Assembly (NCBI RefSeq): GCF_026810505.1
Contig: NZ_CP101750.1
Span: 1,827,448-1,891,447, forward strand
Direction of reading: 5' to 3'
Source of the DNA: Streptomyces sp. Je 1-369
GTDB lineage: Bacteria; Actinomycetota; Actinomycetes; Streptomycetales; Streptomycetaceae
Length of the DNA: 64,000 nucleotides
Every line of letters starts with the position of its first letter. Positions within the stretch are counted from its first letter, which is position 1. A program made the position numbers and the translations under genes. The notes under the pieces were generated by a model, which worked only from the letters and a program-made list of their open reading frames with translations, searched no databases and had not been told where the DNA came from. Shown here in pieces: positions 50,646 to 58,812 of this stretch.

Positions 50646-51002
50646 ATGTCGATACAGATCAAGGTCAGTGGTCCTGCGGGCTCCGACTCGGCGCTGGTGC
50701 GGGATCTGCACGCCTGGCTCCAGCGGGAGGACGAGCTGCGCGGCCGGGTCCGGCTCGCGGGCGGGCCGCCGGAGCCGGGGCAGATGGGGGCCGTGTCGGA
50801 GCTGGTCCTGACGGCGGTCAGCAGCGGCACGGTCGCCGCGCTGGTGGCGTCCGCGCAGCTCTGGATCAAGCAGCGGCGCGCGAACCTCTCCATCGTCGTG
50901 CGGCATCCGGACGGCAAGGAGGTGGAGATCGACGCGGAGCAGATCTCGGGCGCCGAGGAATTCATCCGAACGGTACTGCGGGATGCGGACCCGGCGCCCT
51001 GA
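50646..51002 (+). CDS. EACC1-like effector-associated component
   Basis: A 118-residue protein with the layout of the EACC1 domain: ALVRDLHAWLQREDELRGRV (the WL strand), EPGQMGAVSELVLTAVSSGT and WIKQRRANLSIVVRHPDGKE. EACC1 proteins are adaptors found with caspases, TIR or other effectors and STAND ATPases in actinobacteria. Here the caspase is 7.5 kb upstream and the STAND ATPase 2.9 kb upstream, so the link is by composition of the region and not by operon. ATG 50646; GTG 50643 is adjacent. Confidence 0.75.
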   Translation: MSIQIKVSGPAGSDSALVRDLHAWLQREDELRGRVRLAGGPPEPGQMGAVSELVLTAVSSGTVAALVASAQLWIKQRRANLSIVVRHPDGKEVEIDAEQISGAEEFIRTVLRDADPAP

Positions 51003-51032
51003 CCGCTGTTCCCGGGGTCAGGGCTCGGGCTC

Positions 51033-51716
51033 TCAGCTCTCGAAGCGGTACCCCATCCCCGGCTCCGTGATGAGGTGCCGGGGACGGGAGGGGTCCGTTT
51101 CCAGTTTGCGGCGGAGCTGGGCCATGTAGACCCGGAGGTAGTTGGTTTTCGTGTCGTGGGACGGGCCCCACACGTCGAGCAGCAGTTGCCGCTGGGTGAT
51201 GAGGTGTCCCGGGTGGCGGATGAGGATCTCCAGGAGCTGCCACTCCGTGGGGGTCAGGCGTACGTCGCGGCCGTCGCGGGTGACCTTCTTGGCGACCAGG
51301 TCGACGGTGAAGCCGTCGGTGGTGACCACGGCGGTCTCCCGTCCCGCCGGGGCGGGTTCGGTGCGGCGGACGGCGGCGCGCAGCCGGGCGAGGAGCTCGT
51401 TCATGCCGAACGGCTTCGTGATGTAGTCGTCGGCTCCCGCGTCGAGCGCCACGACCTTCTCGGCCGACGCGCGCCGGGCGGTGAGGACCAGGACCGGCGC
51501 GCGGGTCAGGGCGCGGAGGAGCTTGAGCACCTCGATGCCGTCCATGTCGGGCAGGCCCAGGTCGAGGATGACGACGTCCGGCCGCCGGGCCTCCGTCAGG
51601 CGTAACGCGGTGGTTCCGTCGGGGGCGGCGTCCACCCCGTACTCGCGGGCCCGGAGGTTGATCACGAGAGCCCGTACGAGCTGCGCGTCGTCCTCCACCA
51701 CCAGCACCCGGGTCAT
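51033..51716 (-). CDS. kdpE: KdpE response regulator
   Basis: A 227-residue OmpR-type response regulator. The receiver has acidic residues VVEDDAQ near 7, the phospho-acceptor Asp in VVILDLGLPDMDG near 52 and Lys in FGMNELLA after YITKP near 102. The winged-helix DNA-binding domain is at 130-225 (LTPTEWQLLEILIRHPGHLI, NYLRVYMAQLRRKLE). It lies directly after kdpC on the same strand. No KdpD sensor kinase gene is present. Confidence 0.93.
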   Translation of the reverse strand: MTRVLVVEDDAQLVRALVINLRAREYGVDAAPDGTTALRLTEARRPDVVILDLGLPDMDGIEVLKLLRALTRAPVLVLTARRASAEKVVALDAGADDYITKPFGMNELLARLRAAVRRTEPAPAGRETAVVTTDGFTVDLVAKKVTRDGRDVRLTPTEWQLLEILIRHPGHLITQRQLLLDVWGPSHDTKTNYLRVYMAQLRRKLETDPSRPRHLITEPGMGYRFES

Positions 51717-51720
51717 CTGG

Positions 51721-52389
51721 TCACCCCTTGCCGGTGAGTTCCTTGAGCGCGATGTTGAGCTGGAGGACGTTGACGCGCGGCTCGCCGATGAAGCCGAGGG
51801 TGCGTCCGTCGGTGTGGTCGTCGACCAGCTCGTGGACCTGTCGTACGGGCAGGTGGTTCTCGGCGGCCACACGTCGGACCTGGAGGTCGGCGTACTCCGG
51901 GGAGATGTGCGGGTCGAGGCCGGAGCCGGAGGAGGTGACCGCGTCGGCGGGCACGTCGGCGGGGGCGATCCGGTGGCCGGGGGTCGAGTTGTCCTTGATG
52001 ACGGCCGCCTTGGCGTCCTTCACCTGCTGGATCAGTTCCTTGTTGGCGCCGGAGAGGTTGGTGGCGCCGGACAGGAGCAGCTTGTACTGCGTGTTGACGC
52101 TGTTCTCGCCGAGGCCGTTGGAGGGGCGGGGCTGGAACCACTTGAGGTCCGGTTCGGCGGTCTCCTGGCCCTTCCTCAGCGGCAGGTCGTAGCGCTGGCC
52201 GATGAGTTCGGAGCCGACGGTCCTGCCGTCCGCCTGCACCTCGGAGCCGTTCGCCTTGTCGTTGAACAGGGCTTGGGCGACGCCGGTCACGGCGAGGGGG
52301 TAGAGGACGCCGCAGATGACGGTGAGGACGAGGAGGGCGCGCAGGCCGGCGCCGATCAGCCGGGCGGTGTTTCCTACGGAGTTGTTCAT
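51721..52389 (-). CDS. kdpC: potassium-transporting ATPase subunit C
   Basis: A 222-residue KdpC with one N-terminal membrane segment (LIGAGLRALLVLTVICGVLY) and the family's periplasmic-side motifs (GSELIGQRYDLP, FQPRPSNG, SGSGLDPHISPEYADLQVRR, RVNVLQLNIAL). KdpC assists the assembly of the KdpFABC pump. ATG 52389, 7 bases after kdpB. The stop is 4 bases before kdpE, so kdpE is co-transcribed. Confidence 0.95.
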   Translation of the reverse strand: MNNSVGNTARLIGAGLRALLVLTVICGVLYPLAVTGVAQALFNDKANGSEVQADGRTVGSELIGQRYDLPLRKGQETAEPDLKWFQPRPSNGLGENSVNTQYKLLLSGATNLSGANKELIQQVKDAKAAVIKDNSTPGHRIAPADVPADAVTSSGSGLDPHISPEYADLQVRRVAAENHLPVRQVHELVDDHTDGRTLGFIGEPRVNVLQLNIALKELTGKG

Positions 52390-52396
52390 GGCTGCG

Positions 52397-54499
52397 TCAC
52401 CCAATGCCGGGGATGAGGGAGATGAGTACGTCGATGATCTTGATGCCGATGAACGGGGCGACGAGCCCGCCCAGGCCGTAGAGGCCGAGGTTGCGCCGCA
52501 GCATCCTGTCGGCGCTCATCGGCCGGTACCGGACGCCCTTGAGGGCGAGCGGGACGAGCGCGACGATGATCAGCGCGTTGAAGACGACCGCGGAGAGGAT
52601 CGCGGACTCCGGCGACGACAGGTTCATGATGTTGAGCTTGTCGAGCGACGGATAGGCGACCGCGAACATGGCGGGGATGATCGCGAAGTACTTCGCGACG
52701 TCGTTGGCGATCGAGAAGGTCGTCAACGCGCCCCGGGTGATGAGGAGTTGCTTGCCGACCTCGACGATCTCGATGAGTTTCGTCGGGTTGGAGTCCAGGT
52801 CGACCATGTTCCCGGCCTCCTTGGCGGCGGAGGTGCCGGTGTTCATGGCGACGCCGACGTCGGCCTGGGCGAGCGCGGGGGCGTCGTTGGTGCCGTCGCC
52901 CGTCATCGCGACGAGTTTGCCGCCGGCCTGCTCGCGCTTGATCAGCGCCATCTTGTCCTCGGGCGTGGCCTCGGCGAGGAAGTCGTCCACGCCCGCCTCG
53001 TCCGCGATGGCCTTGGCGGTCAGCGGGTTGTCGCCGGTGATCATGACGGTCTTGATGCCCATGCGGCGCAGTTCGTCGAACCGTTCGCGCATGCCTTCCT
53101 TGACGACGTCCTTGAGGTGGATCACCCCGAGGACCCGGGCGCCGTCAGCGTCTTCCAGAGCCACCAGCAGCGGCGTGCCACCAGCCTGTGAAATCCGGTC
53201 GTTGATGTCCTGGGCATCCTCGGCGACCTCGCCCCCGCGTTCCTTGACCCAGGCGACGACCGAACCGGTCGCGCCCTTGCGGACCTTGCGGCCGTCGATG
53301 TCGACACCGGACATGCGGGTCTGGGCCGTGAACTCGATCCATTCGGCGCCGGTCAGCTCGCCTTGGTGGCGCTCCCTGAGTCCGTACTTCTCCTTGGCGA
53401 GTACGACGACGGAGCGGCCCTCGGGCGTCTCGTCGGCCAGCGAGGAGAGTTGCGCGGCGTCGGCGACCTCGGCCTCCGTGGTGCCGCGCACCGGCACGAA
53501 CTCGGCGGCCTGGCGGTTGCCGAGGGTGATGGTGCCTGTCTTGTCGAGGAGCAGCGTCGACACGTCGCCCGCGGCCTCGACGGCCCTGCCGGACATGGCG
53601 AGGACGTTGCGCTGGACCAGGCGGTCCATGCCCGCGATGCCGATCGCGGAGAGCAGCGCGCCGATGGTCGTCGGGATGAGGCAGACGAGCAGCGCCGCGA
53701 GGACGATCAGCGACGTCTGGCCGTCGGCACCCGCGTAGATCGCGAAGGGCTTGAGGGTGACGACGGCGAGCAGGAAGACGATGGTGAGGGACGCCAGGAG
53801 GATGTTCAGGGCGATCTCGTTGGGCGTCTTCTGGCGGGCCGCGCCCTCGACCAGGTTGATCATGCGGTCGATGAACGTCTCGCCCGGCTTCGTCGTGATC
53901 TTGATGACGATGCGGTCGGAGAGGACCTTCGTACCGCCCGTGACGGCGGAGCGGTCGCCGCCCGACTCGCGGATGACGGGCGCCGATTCGCCGGTGATCG
54001 CGGACTCGTCGACGGAGGCCACGCCTTCTACGACGTCTCCGTCGCCGGGGATGATGTCGCCGGCCTCGCAGACGACCAGGTCGCCGATGCGCAGGTCGGT
54101 GCCGGCCACGGACTCCTCGGCGGTGCCGGAGAGGCGGCGGGCGACGGTGTCGGTCTTGGCCTTGCGCAGGGTGTCGGCCTGCGCCTTGCCGCGGCCCTCG
54201 GCGACGGCCTCCGCGAGGTTGGCGAAGACCGTGGTCAGCCAGAGCCAGGCGGTGATCGCCCAGCCGAACCAGTCCCCCGGGTCCTTGAGCGCGAGCACGG
54301 TGGTGACCACCGAGCCGATCAGGACGACGAACATGACGGGTGACTTGACCATCACGCGCGGGTTCAGTTTGCGGAAGGCGTCCGGCAGCGACTTCAGGAG
54401 CTGGGCCGGGTCGAAGAGGCCCGCGCCGACTTTGCCGGAGTCCCCGGCGTGGGCGGGCTCGTGGCCGGTGGGGACTTCCACCTTGGTGTCTGTGCTCAT
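52397..54499 (-). CDS. kdpB: potassium-transporting P-type ATPase subunit B
   Basis: A 700-residue P-type ATPase, the energy-coupling subunit. TGES loop in [12 protein letters not shown] near residue 170, phosphorylation site [13 protein letters not shown] near 316, [16 protein letters not shown] near 490, and [20 protein letters not shown] near 540 are all present. Start ATG 54499 overlaps the kdpA stop by ATGA, so translation is coupled. The first 35 residues include a hydrophilic N-terminal tail ([15 protein letters not shown]). Confidence 0.96.
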   Translation of the reverse strand: MSTDTKVEVPTGHEPAHAGDSGKVGAGLFDPAQLLKSLPDAFRKLNPRVMVKSPVMFVVLIGSVVTTVLALKDPGDWFGWAITAWLWLTTVFANLAEAVAEGRGKAQADTLRKAKTDTVARRLSGTAEESVAGTDLRIGDLVVCEAGDIIPGDGDVVEGVASVDESAITGESAPVIRESGGDRSAVTGGTKVLSDRIVIKITTKPGETFIDRMINLVEGAARQKTPNEIALNILLASLTIVFLLAVVTLKPFAIYAGADGQTSLIVLAALLVCLIPTTIGALLSAIGIAGMDRLVQRNVLAMSGRAVEAAGDVSTLLLDKTGTITLGNRQAAEFVPVRGTTEAEVADAAQLSSLADETPEGRSVVVLAKEKYGLRERHQGELTGAEWIEFTAQTRMSGVDIDGRKVRKGATGSVVAWVKERGGEVAEDAQDINDRISQAGGTPLLVALEDADGARVLGVIHLKDVVKEGMRERFDELRRMGIKTVMITGDNPLTAKAIADEAGVDDFLAEATPEDKMALIKREQAGGKLVAMTGDGTNDAPALAQADVGVAMNTGTSAAKEAGNMVDLDSNPTKLIEIVEVGKQLLITRGALTTFSIANDVAKYFAIIPAMFAVAYPSLDKLNIMNLSSPESAILSAVVFNALIIVALVPLALKGVRYRPMSADRMLRRNLGLYGLGGLVAPFIGIKIIDVLISLIPGIG

Positions 54500-56160
54500 G
54501 ATGCGAGCCCCTCGGCAAGCGGTCCCAGCGCGAGCGCGGGGAAATAGGTCAGACCGGTGATGATCATGATCGTGCCGACAAGCAGCCCGGTGAAGAGCGG
54601 CTTCTCGGTGCGCAGGGTCCCCGCCGTCTTCGGGACGGGCTGCTGCTCGGCCAGCGAACCGGCGAGCGCGAGGACGAAGACCATCGGCAGGAACCGGCCG
54701 AGCAGCATCGCGAGTCCGATGGTGCTGTTGAACCACTGCGTGTCGGCGTTCAGGCCCGCGAAGGCCGAGCCGTTGTTGTTGGCCCCGGAGGTATAGGCGT
54801 AGAGGATCTCGGAGAAGCCGTGCGCGCCGGTGTTCGTCATCGAGTCGCCCGGGGTGGGCAGGGCCATCGCGACGGCGGTGAAGCCGAGGACGAGCGCCGG
54901 GGTGACGAGGATGTAGCAGGCGGCCAGCTTGATCTCGCGGGTGCCGATCTTCTTGCCGAGGTACTCGGGGGTGCGTCCGACCATGAGTCCTGCGATGAAC
55001 ACGGCGATGAGCGCCATGATCAGCATGCCGTAGAGGCCCGATCCGGTGCCGCCGGGCGCGATCTCGCCGAGCTGCATGCCCAGCATCTGGATGCCGCCGC
55101 CGAAGCCGGTGTAGGAGGAGTGGAAGGAGTTCACCGCGCCGGTGGAGGTGAGCGTGGTGGCTACGGAGAAGATCGACGAGCCTGCGATGCCGAACCGGTT
55201 CTCCTTGCCCTCCATCGCCCCGCCCGCGAGGTCGAAGGCCGGGCCGCCGTGGTGGAACTCGGTCCACATCATCAGCGCGGTGAAGCCGAGCCAGATCGTC
55301 GCCATCGTGGCGAGGATCGCGTAGCCCTGCCGTATCGAGCCGACCATCCTGCCGAAGGTCCGCGTCAGCGCGAACGGGATGAGCAGGATCAGGAAGATCT
55401 CGAAGAGGTTCGAGAGCGGGTTGGGGTTCTCGAAGGGGTGGGCGGAGTTGGCGTTGAAGTAGCCGCCGCCGTTGGTGCCCAGCTCCTTGATGACCTCCTG
55501 GGAGGCGACGGCGCCGCCGTTCCACTGCTGCTTGCCGCCCAGGAACTGGCCGACCTCGTGGATGCCGGAGAAGTTCTGGAGGGCGCCGCAGGCGACCAGG
55601 ACGAGCGCGCCGATCACGGAGATCGGGAGCAGGATGCGGACCGTGCCGCGCACGAGGTCGGCCCAGAAGTTGCCGAGCTCACCGGTGCGGGACCTGGCGA
55701 AGCCGCGTACGAGCGCCACCGCGACGGCGATGCCCACGGCCGCGGAGACGAAGTTCTGCACGGCGAGGCCGCCGGTCTGCACGACGTGGCCCATGGCCTG
55801 TTCGCCGGAGTACGACTGCCAGTTGGTGTTCGCGACGAACGACGCCGCGGTGTTGAACGCCTGGTCCGGGTCGATGGACTTGAAGCCCAGCGAGCCGGGC
55901 AGCGAGCCCTGGAGCCGCTGCAGCAGGTAGAGGAAGAGGACGCCGGCGGCGGAGAAGGCGAGGACACCGCGCAGGTAGGCGGGCCAGCGCATCTCCGTGT
56001 CGGGATTGGCGCCGATGGCCTTGTAGATCCACTTCTCGGCACGGAGGTGCTTCTTCGAGCCGTAGACGTGGGCCATGTAGTCGCCGAGCGGACGGTATGC
56101 GAGGGCGAGCGCCGCCACGAGGGCGAGCAGCTGGAGCACACCGGCAAGAACGGGGCTCAT
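54496..56160 (-). CDS. kdpA: potassium-transporting ATPase subunit A
   Basis: A 554-residue KdpA, the K+-channel-like subunit with about ten membrane helices. Family signatures are [20 protein letters not shown], the pore loops [51 protein letters not shown] type ([18 protein letters not shown]) and [13 protein letters not shown]. The four pore-loop regions and Asn-rich motifs are intact. 8 bases after kdpF. Confidence 0.96.
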   Translation of the reverse strand: MSPVLAGVLQLLALVAALALAYRPLGDYMAHVYGSKKHLRAEKWIYKAIGANPDTEMRWPAYLRGVLAFSAAGVLFLYLLQRLQGSLPGSLGFKSIDPDQAFNTAASFVANTNWQSYSGEQAMGHVVQTGGLAVQNFVSAAVGIAVAVALVRGFARSRTGELGNFWADLVRGTVRILLPISVIGALVLVACGALQNFSGIHEVGQFLGGKQQWNGGAVASQEVIKELGTNGGGYFNANSAHPFENPNPLSNLFEIFLILLIPFALTRTFGRMVGSIRQGYAILATMATIWLGFTALMMWTEFHHGGPAFDLAGGAMEGKENRFGIAGSSIFSVATTLTSTGAVNSFHSSYTGFGGGIQMLGMQLGEIAPGGTGSGLYGMLIMALIAVFIAGLMVGRTPEYLGKKIGTREIKLAACYILVTPALVLGFTAVAMALPTPGDSMTNTGAHGFSEILYAYTSGANNNGSAFAGLNADTQWFNSTIGLAMLLGRFLPMVFVLALAGSLAEQQPVPKTAGTLRTEKPLFTGLLVGTIMIITGLTYFPALALGPLAEGLAS

Positions 56161-56168
56161 ATCCGTAC

Positions 56169-56258
56169 TCAGAACCTCTCCGGGAAGACGAGGGCGAGGA
56201 CGAGATAGCCAAGGAGGGCGACGGCCACGACGAGGCCGACGATGTTCTCGGCGGTCAC
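56169..56258 (-). CDS. kdpF: KdpF, small subunit of the Kdp pump
   Basis: A 29-residue single-helix membrane peptide ([19 protein letters not shown] then [11 protein letters not shown]) typical of KdpF, which stabilises the KdpABC complex. It starts with GTG at 56258 that overlaps the stop of an upstream reading frame (GTGA). It precedes kdpA by 8 bases. Confidence 0.9.
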   Translation of the reverse strand: MTAENIVGLVVAVALLGYLVLALVFPERF

Positions 56259-56338
56259 AGCTTGGTCACCCCCTTGGCGACGAGGGCCACCAGCGCGAAG
56301 ACCGCGAGCGTGGTGACGACGAAGGCCACGTCGGCCAT
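56255..56338 (-). CDS. 27-residue membrane microprotein coupled to kdpF
   Basis: A 27-codon reading frame ([20 protein letters not shown], then AKGVTKL) with CAGGAG placed 8 bases before ATG 56338. It is almost entirely hydrophobic. Its TGA overlaps the kdpF GTG (sequence GTGA), the usual sign of coupled translation. It is not a standard Kdp subunit; it may be an extra small subunit or a leader that controls kdpF translation. Confidence 0.75.
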   Translation of the reverse strand: MADVAFVVTTLAVFALVALVAKGVTKL

Positions 56339-56426
56339 CGTGAGCTCCTGAAGGAAGTGGACGGTGCAGTAGCTGCTCGGACGGTTAGAGGTAACCGCCC
56401 TTTTCGCCGTCCACGACCGGCGTTGA

Positions 56427-56478
56427 CACCCTCCATACGGCGCGTTCGGCCGTCTTGACGGCTCTCATACGGAGGGTG
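56427..56478 (-). promoter_or_regulatory. inverted repeat in the kdp promoter region
   Basis: CACCCTCC (56427-56434) and GGAGGGTG (56471-56478) flank a 36-base spacer; the inner flanks also carry CATACGG as a direct repeat (56434-56440, 56466-56472). It lies about 90-140 bases upstream of the first kdp start, and is a candidate KdpE site. A second short inverted repeat GGTTA-GAGG-TAACC lies at 56382-56394. Confidence 0.45.
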
Positions 56479-56507
56479 CCGGTCCGCGCCCGTCCGGGGC
56501 CCGGCCG

Positions 56508-57209
56508 CTACTCGCGGAGCTCGGCCAGGCGTGCCAGGGCGTCCCGCACGGACTCCCGCTCCGCGTCGGTGAGCGGGAGGCCCGCGGCGCGGGTCAGGAG
56601 CCGCTCCGCCAGGCCGTCGTCACCGAGGCGGCGGGCGATGTCGCCGCGCAGGACCAGGAGGCGCAGCTCCTGCTCGGGGGTGGGGCTCTCGTCGGTGAGG
56701 CCGAGGGCCCGGTCGATGATCTTCGCGGCGCCTGGCAGGTCCTCCTTCGAGTCGGCGAACAGGTCGGCCATGTGCAGGGCCCGCGCGAACGTCTCCTTGG
56801 GTGCGGGGCGCATCGACTGGTCCTCGCTGATCTGCTGTCCGACGCGGATGGTGTTGCCGCCGGGGTCGGTCATCAGGAACTGCCGCATGCCGTACGACAT
56901 GTCCTTGAGCGGCCCGATGCGGGGCAGGCCGCGGGTGGGGATCCTGCCGTACGCCGCCTTGAGCCCGGCGCGGAAGGCGGCGTGCAGCGTCTCGACGTCG
57001 TCCGTGACGACGTAGCACCCGGAGTAGGACTGCTGGGGGTCGTACTCCTTCATGGCGAAGAACTGGAGCTCGATGCGGCCGCGTTCGACGACGGCGTACG
57101 GATAGGGGCTCTTCTGGAAGAAGGTCGTCCCGAAGCCGAGGGCGGTGTAGAAGTCGACCACCGGCTGAACGGCGCGGCACGGGAGGAGCGGAATCATCTT
57201 CTCGGGCAT
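56508..57209 (-). CDS. VOC-family (glyoxalase-like) protein
   Basis: A 233-residue protein. Residues 1-125 are a VOC/glyoxalase fold (MIPLLPCRAVQPVVDFYTAL, GFGTTFFQKSPYPYAVVERG, FLMTDPGGNTIRVGQ) and residues 140-230 a helical extension with TPR-like units (FARALHMADLFADSKEDLPG, LLVLRGDIARRLGDDGLAE). The metal-binding set is weak, so a bleomycin-resistance-type binding protein or an enzyme are both possible. The neighbouring cupin starts 14 bases away on the same strand. Confidence 0.8.
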   Translation of the reverse strand: MPEKMIPLLPCRAVQPVVDFYTALGFGTTFFQKSPYPYAVVERGRIELQFFAMKEYDPQQSYSGCYVVTDDVETLHAAFRAGLKAAYGRIPTRGLPRIGPLKDMSYGMRQFLMTDPGGNTIRVGQQISEDQSMRPAPKETFARALHMADLFADSKEDLPGAAKIIDRALGLTDESPTPEQELRLLVLRGDIARRLGDDGLAERLLTRAAGLPLTDAERESVRDALARLAELRE

Positions 57210-57223
57210 GCGGCCCAGTCTAG

Positions 57224-57643
57224 TCAAATTTGAATAGGAGTTCCTGTCGTCGCGTGCACGTGGTCCGGGATCTCGTCGTGGCGGTCGCCGACCGTCGGGG
57301 TGCCGGTGGGCTCGAAGAGGAGGATGCGGGCGCCGTCCGGGGCGCAGGGGCGGTGCTCGGTGCCGCGCGGGACGGTGAAGACCGACCCCTTCGGGAGCGT
57401 GACCCGGCGTTCCCCCGCGGGCTCGCGCAGGTCGATGTGCAGCTCGCCGTCGACGACGAGGAAGAACTCGTCGGTGTCGTCGTGGACGTGCCAGACGTGT
57501 GTGCCCTCGACCTTGGCGACGCGTACGTCGTAGTCGTTGACGGAGGTGACGATGCGAGGGCTCCACAGGGCGTCGAAGGAGGCGAAGGCCCGGTCGAGAG
57601 CGAGGGGTTCGGTGCCGGGTCCGGTGCTGGGTTCGGTGTTCAT
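57224..57643 (-). CDS. cupin-domain protein
   Basis: A 139-residue single cupin. VWHVHDDTDEFFLVVDGELH carries the GX5HXHX4EX6G motif (two His and a Glu) near residue 55, and GSVFTVPRGTEHRPCAPDG the second motif near 90. A metal-dependent dioxygenase, isomerase or ligand-binding protein is possible. It lies upstream of the VOC gene on the same strand (14 bases), so it is the first gene of a pair, divergent from the GlxA-type regulator. Confidence 0.85.
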   Translation of the reverse strand: MNTEPSTGPGTEPLALDRAFASFDALWSPRIVTSVNDYDVRVAKVEGTHVWHVHDDTDEFFLVVDGELHIDLREPAGERRVTLPKGSVFTVPRGTEHRPCAPDGARILLFEPTGTPTVGDRHDEIPDHVHATTGTPIQI

Positions 57644-57695
57644 GCAGTGATCTTGCGGCGTGACCGGCAGGTGCCACGAGTGCTAGAAATCGCAC

Positions 57696-58739
57696 ATGAC
57701 GCAAGGATCCTCGCACTCGTCCGCCGCGCGGCCCCCGCACCGCGTCGTCGTCATCGTCGACGAGGGCACCAACCCCTTCGAAGTCGGCGTCGCCACCGAG
57801 GTGTTCGGCCTGCCGCGACCCGAACTCGGCCTGCCGGGCGCCCTGTACGGGATCGAGCTGTGCACCCCGCGGCCGGACATCCGCATGAACCACGGGTTCT
57901 TCACGCTCACCGGCGTGCCCGGGCTCGACGCCGCGGACACCGCGGACACGCTGATCATGCCGGGCAGGCCCGGCAACACCGTGCCGCGCGCCCCGGACGT
58001 CCTCGCCGCCCTACGGCGGGCCCACGCGCGCGGCGCCCGGATCCTGAGCTTCTGCACGGGCGCCTTCGCCCTCGCGGAGTCGGGCATCCTCGACGGCCGC
58101 CGGGCCGCCACCCACTGGCAGTGGGCCGACTCCTTCCGTGAGCTGTTTCCGGCCGTGCAGCTCGAACGCGACGTGCTGTTCGTGGACGACGGCGACATCC
58201 TCACCGCGGCGGGCAGCGCGGCCGCCCTCGACCTGAGCCTGCACATCGTGCGCAAGGACTTCGGGGCCGAGGTCGCCAACTCCGTGAGCAGGCGGCTCGT
58301 GTTCGCCGCCCACCGCGACGGCGGGCAGCGGCAGTTCATCGAGCGGCCCGTTCCCGCGGTCCCTGACGAGTCCCTCGCGCCCGTGCTCGCCTGGGCGCAG
58401 GAGCGGCTCGGCGAACCGGTGACGGTGACCGGTCTCGCCGCCCGCGCCGGGGTCAGCCCGGCCACTCTGCACCGCCGTTTCCGCGCCCAGCTCGGCACGA
58501 CCCCGCTGGCCTGGCTCACGAGTGAGCGCGTGGCGCTGGCCTGCCGACTCATCGAGCGCGGCGAGGAGCGCCTCGACGTGGTCGCGCACCGCAGCGGCCT
58601 CGGCACCGCCGCCAATCTGCGGGCCAGGCTGCGCCGCGAGACGGGGCTCAGCCCGTCCGGCTACCGGCGCAGGTTCGGGCCCGGCGCGCCCCCACCGGCT
58701 GGCCGGATCCCGGCTGCCGCCACGGCCCGGACCCCGTGA
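57696..58739 (+). CDS. GlxA-family regulator (DJ-1/PfpI plus AraC HTH)
   Basis: A 347-residue AraC-family regulator of the GlxA type. Residues 15-200 are a DJ-1/PfpI-like domain with the elbow Cys in ILSFCTGAFALAESGIL (about residue 115). Residues 225-320 hold the AraC HTH pair (VTVTGLAARAGVSPATLHRR, then LDVVAHRSGLGTAANLRAR). Streptomyces use such regulators for nitrogen, quaternary amine and amidohydrolase genes. Divergent from the cupin with 52 bases between; the ThDP gene 73 bases downstream may be its target. Confidence 0.9.
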   Translation: MTQGSSHSSAARPPHRVVVIVDEGTNPFEVGVATEVFGLPRPELGLPGALYGIELCTPRPDIRMNHGFFTLTGVPGLDAADTADTLIMPGRPGNTVPRAPDVLAALRRAHARGARILSFCTGAFALAESGILDGRRAATHWQWADSFRELFPAVQLERDVLFVDDGDILTAAGSAAALDLSLHIVRKDFGAEVANSVSRRLVFAAHRDGGQRQFIERPVPAVPDESLAPVLAWAQERLGEPVTVTGLAARAGVSPATLHRRFRAQLGTTPLAWLTSERVALACRLIERGEERLDVVAHRSGLGTAANLRARLRRETGLSPSGYRRRFGPGAPPPAGRIPAAATARTP

Positions 58740-58812
58740 AGACTGGCCTCCCCCACGCGCCGGGCGCCGTCGCCCACCGCGCGCCCTCGCCACCGAGCAG
58801 AGGCGGACCGCC

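Noticed and set aside
45715..51070. Very long open frames opposite the STAND gene and across zwf and glk
   Set aside because: They run antisense to, or out of frame with, proteins having clear Walker, Rossmann and kinase motifs; composition is typical of shadow frames.
51717..51872. Upstream extension of kdpE that could be a KdpD remnant
   Set aside because: The extension is a Ser/Thr-rich shadow of kdpC in another frame and has no kinase or Usp-like motif.
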